NCBI GenBank assembly: GCA_965657195.1
Contig: CBFHNK010000001.1
Span: 1 to 64,000, forward strand
From: TMED14 sp965657195
GTDB taxonomy: Bacteria; Bacteroidota; Bacteroidia; Flavobacteriales; Schleiferiaceae
Length of the DNA: 64,000 nucleotides
Reading direction: 5' to 3'
This document shows positions 40,144 to 48,109 of this stretch, piece by piece. The translations under genes and the position numbers were made by a program. Position 1 is the stretch's first letter, and each line of letters begins with the position of its first letter. The notes under the pieces were generated by a model. It was not told the DNA's origin. It worked only from the letters and a program-made list of their open reading frames with translations, and ran no database searches.

Positions 40144-41265
40144 CTACTTCATTTTTGCGAGCAGCTCTTCGCTCGAATCCATTTTGCCCCCGGACTCGGC
40201 AATCGCTTGCTTGGCCTCGGTCTTGGCGGATTTTTTGTCTCCGGCGCGGAACAGCAACCACGCGTACGTGTCGCGGAACGTGGGATCCGTTTCAGCCGTC
40301 ATTTTGCTACCCATGATTTGGGCGGCACGCTTGGCGAGGGCGACTTCGGCAGCCTCGTCTTCAGCAATCGGCCAAAGCATGGAATTGAGCGTGGCTACCT
40401 CGAGTTCGGCCCCCCATGGTGTTTCAATCAGGTCAAGCAGGTAGGCCCAGTTCTTTTTGCGGCTGGCCCACTGGGCTTTGATAAAGTTGAGGTCGGTGTT
40501 GGGTCCGCCATGTATTTGGGCGAATTCGAGCGCGGAACCCAGTTCTTCAGGCGTCTCTGCTGCCATCGCGCGTCGAAAGATTTGGTTGTCGACAAAGCCG
40601 GTGAAGGCCGACTCGCCTGCGAGCGCCTGCCACTCGGCGCGCTGAGCCAAGACCTCGTCGGCGCGTTCTTGAGAGATGTTACTCAGGGATAGCACCGCCC
40701 ACTGCACTTCGGCGGGGGCATCGGGGTGCTCTGAGAGCCAAGCCTCCACGGCGTCAGGTGCCGGAGCCTTCATGCGCTGCTTGCTGTAGCGGCTGCGCAC
40801 AAAATCCGGAAACTCAGGATTGGGCTGGTCGGGGTTAAAGCCGATGCTGCTGCCTTGGCCTTCGGCGTCGGACTTGACTTGAGCGAGGTACTTCGCGGCG
40901 TCGGCGTTGTAGCCGACGTAGTATGCGGCGCGCTGGGGTGCGGAATTCGGGTCGTACATCACCACCGTGGGGTATCCGGTGGGGCGGAAGCGTACCGCAA
41001 CCTCGCCCCCTTCGCGTTCGGCATCGAGCTTGACGGCCACCATGTAGTTGTTCACATAACGCGCTACGTCGGCGTCGTGCCACGTAGTGGTGTCTTGGAC
41101 CTTGCACCAACCGCACCAGTCGGTATAAAAATCGATGAGCATGGGTTTGTGCTCGGCCTTGGCGCGCTGCAGGGCAGTTGCCCAATCGTGCTCGAATTCA
41201 ATGCCTTGGCCGAAGGCTCCGCTCAAGGTGGCGGCGGCGAAAAGGGTGGTAAGGAGGGTACGCAT
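40144..41265 (-). CDS. Exported thioredoxin-like protein (CGWC)
   Basis: A 373-residue protein with a signal peptide (MRTLLTTLFAAATLSGAFG). A thioredoxin fold follows in residues about 20-125: KPMLIDFYTDWCGWCKVQDT with active-site CGWC, and the cis-Pro in RPTGYPTVVMYD. A helical C-terminal region of about 240 residues is unassigned and may be repeat-like. Probable periplasmic disulfide or thiol function; partner unknown. ATG 41265 lies 4 nt after TACCTTAG, a one-mismatch -7 box, predicting a leaderless mRNA. Confidence 0.85.
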   Translation of the reverse strand: MRTLLTTLFAAATLSGAFGQGIEFEHDWATALQRAKAEHKPMLIDFYTDWCGWCKVQDTTTWHDADVARYVNNYMVAVKLDAEREGGEVAVRFRPTGYPTVVMYDPNSAPQRAAYYVGYNADAAKYLAQVKSDAEGQGSSIGFNPDQPNPEFPDFVRSRYSKQRMKAPAPDAVEAWLSEHPDAPAEVQWAVLSLSNISQERADEVLAQRAEWQALAGESAFTGFVDNQIFRRAMAAETPEELGSALEFAQIHGGPNTDLNFIKAQWASRKKNWAYLLDLIETPWGAELEVATLNSMLWPIAEDEAAEVALAKRAAQIMGSKMTAETDPTFRDTYAWLLFRAGDKKSAKTEAKQAIAESGGKMDSSEELLAKMK

Positions 41266-41301
41266 ACCCCTAAGGTACCGAAAATCCGACGTTTGGCCGC
41301 G

Positions 41302-41637
41302 CTACGGAATCCGCCCCGCATTCCAGGCCACCATGCGCCCGATGAGCTCAAGGGATAAGGGCTGCGCCCACGGGAACTGTACCGAGCCCTTGCCTTGCTT
41401 CAAGGACGCGAGTTCCGCAGCAAACTCGGCATGGGCCGCCGGAAGCGCGTACACCCCCAAGTGGTTTTTGAAGGCCGCGAAGTAGACTAAGGGCTTGCCG
41501 CGAAGTTTGTAGGCGGGCATTCCGTAGGCGAAGTGCTCGACGGCTTCAGGGGCTGTGCGAAGAATGAGTCCTCGCAACGCTTCAGCCCGCTCGCGCTGGT
41601 ATGCGGGCAATGCAGACAGGTAGGAATCGACGGTCAC
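41302..41637 (-). CDS. DUF1801 (YdhG-like) protein
   Basis: A 111-residue cytoplasmic protein matching the DUF1801 pattern: VDSYLSALPAYQRERAEALRGLI, EHFAYGMPAYKLRGKPLVYFAAFKNH and a C-terminal basic/hydrophobic helix. Function unknown. It starts with GTG in a GTGA overlap with the aldehyde dehydrogenase stop, so it is translationally coupled to that gene. Confidence 0.85.
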   Translation of the reverse strand: MTVDSYLSALPAYQRERAEALRGLILRTAPEAVEHFAYGMPAYKLRGKPLVYFAAFKNHLGVYALPAAHAEFAAELASLKQGKGSVQFPWAQPLSLELIGRMVAWNAGRIP

Positions 41638-43223
41638 AAGTAAAAGTCCGTGGATAAGAAGCTGCTGGTTCGTTCGCGCAAAACGCTTGAAACCACCTCT
41701 TTGTTGGCAGAAGTTGCGGGGAAGGCTACCATGCTCCGAATCGAGAATGCGCGCAGCGCGTCGTGCACGCTGAGTGTGCCTTCGGCTGAATCCTTGCGGC
41801 CTGTGAACGGAAACGCGTCCGGTCCCCGCTGCGCTTGGGCGTTGAGGTTGATGCGTCCGACTTGGTGTGCGCAGGCGTCGACGAGCGGACCAATCACTTT
41901 GGGATCGCGTCCAAAAATGCTCACCTGCTGGCCAAAAGGAGACTGAATCAGGTAATTCAATGGCTCGGCAACGTCGTCAAAGGCCACCACCGGTACAATC
42001 GGGCCAAACTGCTCTTCGTGGTAGATCCGCATCGCTGAGGTCACTCCTACGAGCACCGTGGGGCTGTAAAATGTGGCGGAACGCTGCCCTCCGTTCGGGT
42101 TGGCAATCTCTGCGCCGTGCTCGAGTGCATCGTCTACCAAGGCCTGCAGGTAGTCTGTTTTTCCGTGTTCCGGAAGCGCAGTGATTTTCACCCCAGGATC
42201 CCACGGAGCACCCCACTGAAGCTGTTCGACTCCTTTCACGAGTTGGGCTACAAAGGCGTCGTGCAGGCTTTGGTGCACCCACTGAATTTTGAGTGCCGTG
42301 CACCGCTGGCCGTTGAAGCTGAGTGCTCCCGCAAGTGTTTGATTCACCGCCAAGTTGAGGTCGGCATCGGCGAGGGTGATTCCCGGATTTTTGGCATCGA
42401 GGCCCAGCACGGCGCGCAAGCGGTGGCTGTGCGGGTGCAGGCGCTTAAGATCGTTGGCACCTTGGTTGGTTCCGATAAACGAGAGCACCGAAATCTTGCC
42501 TGAGGCCATGATGTCGCTGACGGTTTCGCGCCCCTTGCCAAACAAAATATTGACTACTCCTGCCGGAAAACTGTCGCAAAACGCCTGCAACAGCGGAGCG
42601 ACCAGCAGCACCCCGTACTTAGCTGGCTTGAACACCACGGTGTTTCCCATGAGTAGGGCGGGGAAGAGCGTGGTAAACGTTTCATTTAGCGGATAATTGT
42701 AGGGTCCCATAATAAGCGAAACCCCCAACGGTACGCGGCGAACTTGAGCCACAAATCCGGAATCTTCGCCAAAGCGAATGGCGTTTCGGTCCATTTCCTT
42801 GACGCTTTGTATCGTGTCGCGCAGGTAGTCCACGGTTCGGTCAAATTCCTTGGCGGCGTCGGCCTCGGGCTTACCAATTTCCCACATCAGCAAGTCGACG
42901 ACTTCGTTCCGCACGGCAAGCATCGACTCAATAAATAGTTCTACGGCTGCAATTCGTTGCGCGGTTGAAGCCGAAGGCCATTCACCCAGACCTTGGTTGA
43001 AGGCGCGCTCTGCCGATTCAAGCGCTTTAATTCCCGCTTCAGAATCCATTCGCGGAAGGCTTCCGAGTTCATAGCGCTTCCCGGTGACAGGGTTGCACAG
43101 CGGTGATTCGACAGGTAGAACCGGGCCGTTCCACGGAATCAATTGGCCTTCGCGCAGGATGTGGCGCACGTGGAGTGGACTGCGGGGCGAGCGGTCGCCA
43201 AAGCCTTGGGGGATCAACTTCAT
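41634..43223 (-). CDS. Aldehyde dehydrogenase, NADP-dependent glyceraldehyde-3-phosphate dehydrogenase (GapN)-like
   Basis: Oxidises an aldehyde, likely glyceraldehyde 3-phosphate, to the acid with NADP. The 529-residue protein carries the ALDH catalytic Cys in FNGQRCTALK, the cofactor-binding IMGPYNYPLNETF and VFKPAKYG, the Glu-containing LRAVLGLDAKNPG region, and YHEEQFGPIVPV. The QRGPDAFPFTGRKDSAEG stretch is typical of GapN-type enzymes, so the substrate call is a family inference. The GTG at 43247 would add eight codons; ATG 43223 is preferred because TACTTGGG lies immediately upstream. Confidence 0.88.
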   Translation of the reverse strand: MKLIPQGFGDRSPRSPLHVRHILREGQLIPWNGPVLPVESPLCNPVTGKRYELGSLPRMDSEAGIKALESAERAFNQGLGEWPSASTAQRIAAVELFIESMLAVRNEVVDLLMWEIGKPEADAAKEFDRTVDYLRDTIQSVKEMDRNAIRFGEDSGFVAQVRRVPLGVSLIMGPYNYPLNETFTTLFPALLMGNTVVFKPAKYGVLLVAPLLQAFCDSFPAGVVNILFGKGRETVSDIMASGKISVLSFIGTNQGANDLKRLHPHSHRLRAVLGLDAKNPGITLADADLNLAVNQTLAGALSFNGQRCTALKIQWVHQSLHDAFVAQLVKGVEQLQWGAPWDPGVKITALPEHGKTDYLQALVDDALEHGAEIANPNGGQRSATFYSPTVLVGVTSAMRIYHEEQFGPIVPVVAFDDVAEPLNYLIQSPFGQQVSIFGRDPKVIGPLVDACAHQVGRINLNAQAQRGPDAFPFTGRKDSAEGTLSVHDALRAFSIRSMVAFPATSANKEVVSSVLRERTSSFLSTDFYL

Positions 43224-43283
43224 GCCCCCAAGTACGAAAAATTTCACGAACTAATGGGTGCCTTAGGTCGCCCGATCAGAAAC

Positions 43284-44570
43284 TTAAAGTTTCTCGCTGT
43301 GCTGGCTCAAGTCAAGGCCAAGCGCCTCATCTTCAGCAAGGACGCGGAGTGGTGCGACGCGATCGGTCACCCAAAGAAGTCCCCAAGTTGCGGCGAACAC
43401 ACCGATACTTATCAGTGCCAAGGCCGTCAATTCTTTAGTAAATAGTTCGGTGTGTCCGTACCAAAGGCCTTCGGGGGCGAAGACGCCGGTCATGAGCATG
43501 CCCACCATGCCGCCCACTCCGTGGCTTGGAAACACGTCCAAGGTGTCGTCAATGGACGTGCGGCTGCGCCATTGAATCATCAGATTGCTTGCGAGGGCAG
43601 CGAGGGTTCCGATGCACAGGCTGTGCGCCACGCTTACAAAACCCGCTGCCGGTGTGATGGCTACTAATCCTACTACAGCGCCGATGCTGAGCCCCATGGC
43701 GCTTGGTTTGCGCCCTAGGGCGAGGTCAAAAAGCACATAGGTGGCGGCGGCGCTGGCGCTTGCGGTGGTCGTGGTTGCGAGGGCGAGTACGCTGAGTGCG
43801 TTGGCACCAAAGGCGGAACCCGCATTGAACCCAATCCAGCCAAACCAGAGGAGGCCGGTACCGAGCAGCACGTAGGTGATTCGGGCGGGCTCATGGCCGG
43901 GCTCGGTGCGACCTTTGAGGTAGATCGCCGAGGCCAGTGCGGCGACTCCGGCAGAGATGTGAACTACGGTTCCGCCCGCAAAATCAAGCACGCCCCACTG
44001 AAAGAGCAGGCCGTCGGGGTGCCAGGTCATGTGGGCTAACGGGGTGTAAATCACCAACGTGAATAGTACAATGAATAGGAGGTAGGATCGAAAACGCACG
44101 CGTTCCGCAAATGCCCCGGTGATTAGCGCTGGAGTGATAATGGCAAACTTGAGCTGAAAGAGGGCGAAAAGGGCAAAGGGAATGGTTGGGGCCAATGGGA
44201 AGGGCATATGGCCAAAAACGTTGGTGAAAAAGCTGTGGCTGAGTGGATTGCCGACGATTCCTCCTAAGGAGTCGCCAAATGCCATGCTGAATCCGACGGC
44301 TACCCACAGGCAGGTGATCACGGCCATACTGACATAGCTCTGCAGCATGGTTGAAATGACGTTTTTCTTGCGAACCATTCCGCCGTAGAAGAAGGCCAAG
44401 CCCGGAGTCATGAGCAGTACGAGCGCGGTCGCGGTGAGCATCCAAGCAATGTCTCCCGCGTTGTAGCTGCTTGCGAACGGATCGTCACCTGGGCTAAAGG
44501 GCGATTCTGGAGCGATTAACCCGACTGCGGCCACCGCGCAAATCACAAAAAATGGAAATATTTTACGCAT
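43284..44570 (-). CDS. amtB: Ammonium transporter (Amt family)
   Basis: Inner-membrane ammonium/ammonia channel. The 428-residue protein has about 11 membrane segments after a short leader. The Amt signatures are LVLLMTPGLAFFYGGMVRKKN, the twin histidines of the pore in VHISAGVAAL and FPSHGVGGMVGML, and the ATTTTASASAA helix. No glnB/glnK gene is adjacent in this window, unlike the common amtB-glnK pairing. It is divergent from doxX, with an AT-rich intergenic region bounded by 10-bp inverted repeats that could hold its regulation. Confidence 0.95.
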   Translation of the reverse strand: MRKIFPFFVICAVAAVGLIAPESPFSPGDDPFASSYNAGDIAWMLTATALVLLMTPGLAFFYGGMVRKKNVISTMLQSYVSMAVITCLWVAVGFSMAFGDSLGGIVGNPLSHSFFTNVFGHMPFPLAPTIPFALFALFQLKFAIITPALITGAFAERVRFRSYLLFIVLFTLVIYTPLAHMTWHPDGLLFQWGVLDFAGGTVVHISAGVAALASAIYLKGRTEPGHEPARITYVLLGTGLLWFGWIGFNAGSAFGANALSVLALATTTTASASAAATYVLFDLALGRKPSAMGLSIGAVVGLVAITPAAGFVSVAHSLCIGTLAALASNLMIQWRSRTSIDDTLDVFPSHGVGGMVGMLMTGVFAPEGLWYGHTELFTKELTALALISIGVFAATWGLLWVTDRVAPLRVLAEDEALGLDLSQHSEKL

Positions 44571-44646
44571 ACCCCCTTAAATAATTATATAATTTGTTAC
44601 AAAACTACATTTATTTTGAAAAAACCCTATATTTTTAGGGGGTATG
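44568..44646. promoter_or_regulatory. AT-rich amtB upstream region bounded by 10-bp inverted repeats
   Basis: CATACCCCCT at 44568-44577 (covering the amtB start codon) is repeated inverted as AGGGGGTATG at 44637-44646. Between them lies AT-rich DNA including the small hairpin CCCTATATTTTTAGGG (44624-44640). Could be an operator region for nitrogen control or a short palindromic insertion; not resolvable by eye. Confidence 0.4.
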
Positions 44647-44685
44647 TTCGAAAAAAAATCATTTTAAAGCAATGGTGCCGCCTCG

Positions 44686-44693
44686 TACCTTGG
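44686..44693 (+). promoter_or_regulatory. -7-like box of doxX
   Basis: TACCTTGG, one mismatch to TAnnTTTG, ends 4 nt before the doxX ATG at 44698. Confidence 0.45.
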
Positions 44694-44697
44694 TCTC

Positions 44698-45093
44698 ATG
44701 AACCGCGAATTCTTCAACGACCTCGGACTCGCCCTGCTGCGCATCGGTCCGGCCGCCCTCATGCTCACCCACGGGTACCCTAAGCTGCTCAAGCTGCTCG
44801 CCGGAGGCGAAATTCAGTTTTACAATTTTGCCGGGCTCGGGCCCGAAGTCAGCCTTGCCTTGGCAGTTTTTGGCGAGTTCGTAGCTCCGCTGGCCCTTAT
44901 CATTGGATTCAAAACCCGTTGGTTTGCGGTCCCCGCGGCCTTTACGATGCTCGTGGCCGCTTTTGGCGCCCACTGGGCCGACGCTTTGGGCGACAAGGAG
45001 CACTCGCTGCTCTTTGCGATTCCGTTTTTAGCGACCATGCTCCTCGGAGCCGGAGGCTACTCGCTGGACGCGTGGATGCTGCGACGCAAGTAA
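44698..45093 (+). CDS. DoxX-family membrane protein
   Basis: A 131-residue inner-membrane protein with four predicted membrane helices. It shows the DoxX pattern LALLRIGPAALMLTHGYPKLLKLL at the N-terminus, then FAGLGPEVSLALAVFGEFVAPL and a C-terminal helix. Members are linked to quinone-related redox or membrane stress functions; the specific role here is unknown. It is divergent from amtB and convergent with pepT. Confidence 0.88.
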   Translation: MNREFFNDLGLALLRIGPAALMLTHGYPKLLKLLAGGEIQFYNFAGLGPEVSLALAVFGEFVAPLALIIGFKTRWFAVPAAFTMLVAAFGAHWADALGDKEHSLLFAIPFLATMLLGAGGYSLDAWMLRRK

Positions 45094-45114
45094 TTCGTTT
45101 CTAGTTGCTTGTTT

Positions 45115-46344
45115 CTAGCTGCTGGCTTCAGCCCAAACTTGGGCCAGCTCAATGAGCGTTTGGACCGCGTACTCCATGTCGCTCTCGCTGACCCACTCGT
45201 AGCGGCTGTGAAAGGCGTGTTCGCCTGCAAAAATGTTGACGGTCGGCAGGCCCATGAAGCTGAGTTGGCTGCCGTCGGTTCCGCCGCGAATTCGCCCGCG
45301 CTCCGGGGTGAGGCCGGCGCGGCGCATGGCTGCTTCGGCGTGGTTGGCCACCTCGGGATGGCGGTCCAGCACCTCTTTCATATTGCGGTACTGCTCGCGC
45401 ACTTCGAGCGAGAAACTCAGCCCGGGTCGCTCAATGCACACGTCTGCTGCAAGGGCACGTAGCTGCTCGGCATAGGTGGCCAAGTCGGCGGTGCGAAAAC
45501 TCCTCAGAATAAAGTGAATCTGCGCGGACTCTACGTTGCCCGTTACCTCATAGGGGTGCACGAATCCGTCGGTTCCGTCGGTGCCCTCAGGGCTCCAGTC
45601 GTGCGCAAGGCGGTCGAGTAGGGCCCCGGCCCCCTTGAGCGTGTTGACCATTTTGCCTTTGGCAAAACCGGGATGGGTGTTGGCGCCGGTGAAGGTGAGT
45701 ACGGCTCCGTCGGCGCTAAAGGTCTCGTCCTCAAGGGTTCCGCGTCGCTCGCCATCTACCGTGTAGGCGAATTCGGCACCGAGGCGCGTGAGGTCGATGT
45801 GGGCGGTTCCGCGGCCCACCTCTTCGTCGGGGGTGAACAGAATCTTGATGGTGCCGTGCGCCACCTCGGGGTGCGCAACGAGCCATTCCACGGCGGCCAT
45901 GATTTCGGCGATTCCCGCTTTGTTGTCGGCGCCGAGTAGGGTGCGGCCGTCGGCGGTCACAATGGCGGAACCCACCTGGTCCCGCAAATCCGGATGCTCG
46001 GCGGGGTCCAGTACGATGCCCTCGTGGGGCAAGCGAATCACCCCTCCGTCGTAGTTGCGGTGCACGATCGGCTGCACGCCAGCGCCCGGAGCCTCAGGAG
46101 AGGTGTCCATGTGGGCGCACCAGCAAATCACCGGAACGTCGCGATCGGTCGTCGCCGCCAGCGTAGCGTACACGTAGCCGTGGTCGTCGAGCTCGGCGTC
46201 GTTCAGGCCAAGGGCATGAAGTTCGGCCACGAGCAGGCGCCCCAAGTCTTTTTGCTTCTCGGTCGTGGGCGATGCATTCGAGTGCGGGTCGCTCTGCGTG
46301 TCAATCTGCACGTAGCGCAGCAGGCGTTCGAGGGCGGAACTCAT
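45115..46344 (-). CDS. pepT: Peptidase T (tripeptide aminopeptidase)
   Basis: Cytoplasmic M20 metallopeptidase that removes the N-terminal residue of tripeptides. The 409-residue length is standard. Zinc ligands appear in CWCAHMDTSPEAPG (His-Asp), GADNKAGIAEI (bridging Asp), FTPDEEVGRGTAHID (Glu-Glu) and RGGTDGSQLSFMGLP, with the final His in EHAFHSRYEWVS. It is the last gene of a three-gene minus-strand operon with SDR and CDF genes. Its ATG overlaps the CDF stop by 4 nt. Confidence 0.95.
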   Translation of the reverse strand: MSSALERLLRYVQIDTQSDPHSNASPTTEKQKDLGRLLVAELHALGLNDAELDDHGYVYATLAATTDRDVPVICWCAHMDTSPEAPGAGVQPIVHRNYDGGVIRLPHEGIVLDPAEHPDLRDQVGSAIVTADGRTLLGADNKAGIAEIMAAVEWLVAHPEVAHGTIKILFTPDEEVGRGTAHIDLTRLGAEFAYTVDGERRGTLEDETFSADGAVLTFTGANTHPGFAKGKMVNTLKGAGALLDRLAHDWSPEGTDGTDGFVHPYEVTGNVESAQIHFILRSFRTADLATYAEQLRALAADVCIERPGLSFSLEVREQYRNMKEVLDRHPEVANHAEAAMRRAGLTPERGRIRGGTDGSQLSFMGLPTVNIFAGEHAFHSRYEWVSESDMEYAVQTLIELAQVWAEASS

Positions 46345-47330
46345 AAGTCAGTGCGCATTAAGCTGTGCTTGCCGTTGACCAGTACGTTTTCTACGGTCCA
46401 CGAAATCGTGCGTTCAAAGGCGTGTTCGCGAACGGTGCAGTCGGCCACCTGGCAGAGCGAGCAGGAATCGGGTACACAAGGGTCGGCATGCACCGAAAAC
46501 TCTACTTCGTGCTCAAAGGTTGAGGCAATGAGCTCTTCCATCGCGTCGACTTCGTCGTGCACGCGCTGCAGGTCCCAGTAGTGGGGTAGGGTCAGGTGGG
46601 CGTCGACGTGGTACTGACCGCCGTAGTGCACCAAGCGAAAGTGGTGCACGTCGATCCATTCTTGCTTGCGCTTGGCGTCGAGCGTGGCCACGACCTTTTC
46701 GAGGACGTTGACGTCGGCCGCGTCCATGAGGCCGGCAAGTGCCTTGCGCAGAACTGAGAAGCTCTGGTAGCCCACGATTCCGCCCATGACCAAACCGATG
46801 GCGGGGTCAATCCACGGAATGCCGGTCCAAAGCACCAGCCCGAGGCCAAGTGTGACGCCCACCGAGGTGTAGAAGTCCGACAGCAGGTGCTCGCCCTCGG
46901 CGGTGAAGGCGACCGAGAGCTGGCGCTTGCCCAATCGCTTGTACACAAGGCCAATGGCCCCGTTGACCATACCGGCTCCGAGGGTTAGTGCGAGACCCAG
47001 ACTGAGCTGTTCAGGCATTTTACCTTCGGCGAGGTGCATGACGGCCTGGTAAAAGATTCCGAGGGCGGTAATGGCCATCAGCAGACCCTCGAAGGCGGCT
47101 GAAATGAACTCGATTTTGCCGTGGCCGTAGGGGTGCGAGGCGTCGCGAGGCTGGCGGGCGTACCACACGCTGAATATGGTGAGGGCTCCGGCCAACAGGT
47201 GCACGGTGGACTCGAGCACGTCCGACAAAATGGCGATCGAGTGGGTGCTGAAGTAGGCGTAGATTTTAACGGCCAATAGCAGAAAACCGACGCTCAAAAG
47301 CTGCAGGGGGAGGCGAATAATCGGATTCAT
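46341..47330 (-). CDS. Cation diffusion facilitator (CDF) metal transporter
   Basis: Inner-membrane exporter of divalent metals (Zn, Fe, Mn or Co). The 329-residue protein has six membrane segments in residues 5-205, the site motifs SDVLESTVHLLAG (TM2) and AEGEHLLSDFYTS (TM5, HxxxD), and a cytoplasmic ferredoxin-like domain. The C-terminus has a Cys cluster CVPDSCSLCQVADC (about 285-298) that could bind metal or sense redox. Start and stop overlap the SDR stop and pepT start by 4 nt each. Confidence 0.9.
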   Translation of the reverse strand: MNPIIRLPLQLLSVGFLLLAVKIYAYFSTHSIAILSDVLESTVHLLAGALTIFSVWYARQPRDASHPYGHGKIEFISAAFEGLLMAITALGIFYQAVMHLAEGKMPEQLSLGLALTLGAGMVNGAIGLVYKRLGKRQLSVAFTAEGEHLLSDFYTSVGVTLGLGLVLWTGIPWIDPAIGLVMGGIVGYQSFSVLRKALAGLMDAADVNVLEKVVATLDAKRKQEWIDVHHFRLVHYGGQYHVDAHLTLPHYWDLQRVHDEVDAMEELIASTFEHEVEFSVHADPCVPDSCSLCQVADCTVREHAFERTISWTVENVLVNGKHSLMRTDL

Positions 47331-48079
47331 GCGCGGCGAACGAGGGTTGATGAAGCTTGAGCGGCCGGCATGAGTAGGACGTCCGCAAGGTTGACGTGCG
47401 AAGGGGCGGTTGCAACATAGCCAATGACTTCGGCAACATCTTCAGGGCTAAGTGGTTGCATTCCAGAGTATACGGAGTCGGCCTTGGCGCGGTCGCCGTG
47501 AAAACGAACGGTAGAGAACTCGGTGTCGGCCAATCCAGGGGCGATTTGGCTGACTTTGATGCCCTTGGGTGTAAGGTCGAGGCGCATTCCGTCTGTGAGT
47601 CCGTCGACGGCGAATTTCGAGGCGCCGTAGACGTTTCCGCCGGGGTAGGCCTCGCGGCCCGCCAAGCTACCAATGTTGATGATGTGGCCCTGCCCACGGG
47701 CCACCATGGTTGGGGCTACCGCGCGGGTCACGTACAGCAGGCCTTTGAGGTTGGTGTCGATCATCTCGTCCCAGTCCTGAAGCGAACCTTCTTCGATGGA
47801 TTCGCGCCCGCGGGCCAGGCCTGCGTTGTTGACGAGCACGTCCACTTCAGCAAAGGGCCGGCGGTCCCACGCAGCCTGAACGGCAGCGGCGTCGCGCACG
47901 TCGACCGTGTCGAACCAAAGTTCCGCACCAGGCGATGCCGCCAAAACCTCGCCGCGCAGTTGTGCCAAACGGTCGGCACGCCGAGCCCATGCCCCCACGC
48001 GCCATCCGCGCTCGGCAAACCAGCGCACGCTGGCCGCCCCAAAACCCGACGAAGCGCCGGTAATCCAAACCGTTTTCAT
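47327..48079 (-). CDS. Short-chain dehydrogenase/reductase (YdfG-like)
   Basis: A 250-residue classical SDR. The cofactor motif is WITGASSGFGAASVR (residues about 5-18), then NNAGLARG, and the catalytic Ser-Tyr-Lys in NIGSLAGREAYPGGNVYGASKFAV. It resembles the serine/3-hydroxy acid dehydrogenase YdfG group; the substrate is inferred. It is the first gene of the SDR-CDF-pepT operon. TAAGTTTA (one mismatch to the -7 consensus) ends 7 nt before its ATG. Confidence 0.9.
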   Translation of the reverse strand: MKTVWITGASSGFGAASVRWFAERGWRVGAWARRADRLAQLRGEVLAASPGAELWFDTVDVRDAAAVQAAWDRRPFAEVDVLVNNAGLARGRESIEEGSLQDWDEMIDTNLKGLLYVTRAVAPTMVARGQGHIINIGSLAGREAYPGGNVYGASKFAVDGLTDGMRLDLTPKGIKVSQIAPGLADTEFSTVRFHGDRAKADSVYSGMQPLSPEDVAEVIGYVATAPSHVNLADVLLMPAAQASSTLVRRA

Positions 48080-48109
48080 ACTTTGGTAAACTTAGCCACA
48101 ACACCTGCA

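Noticed and set aside
44568..44646. Complete insertion element between amtB and doxX
   Set aside because: The inverted arms are only 10 bp, no target duplication is visible, and one arm is part of the amtB coding sequence. A regulatory or chance palindrome is more likely.
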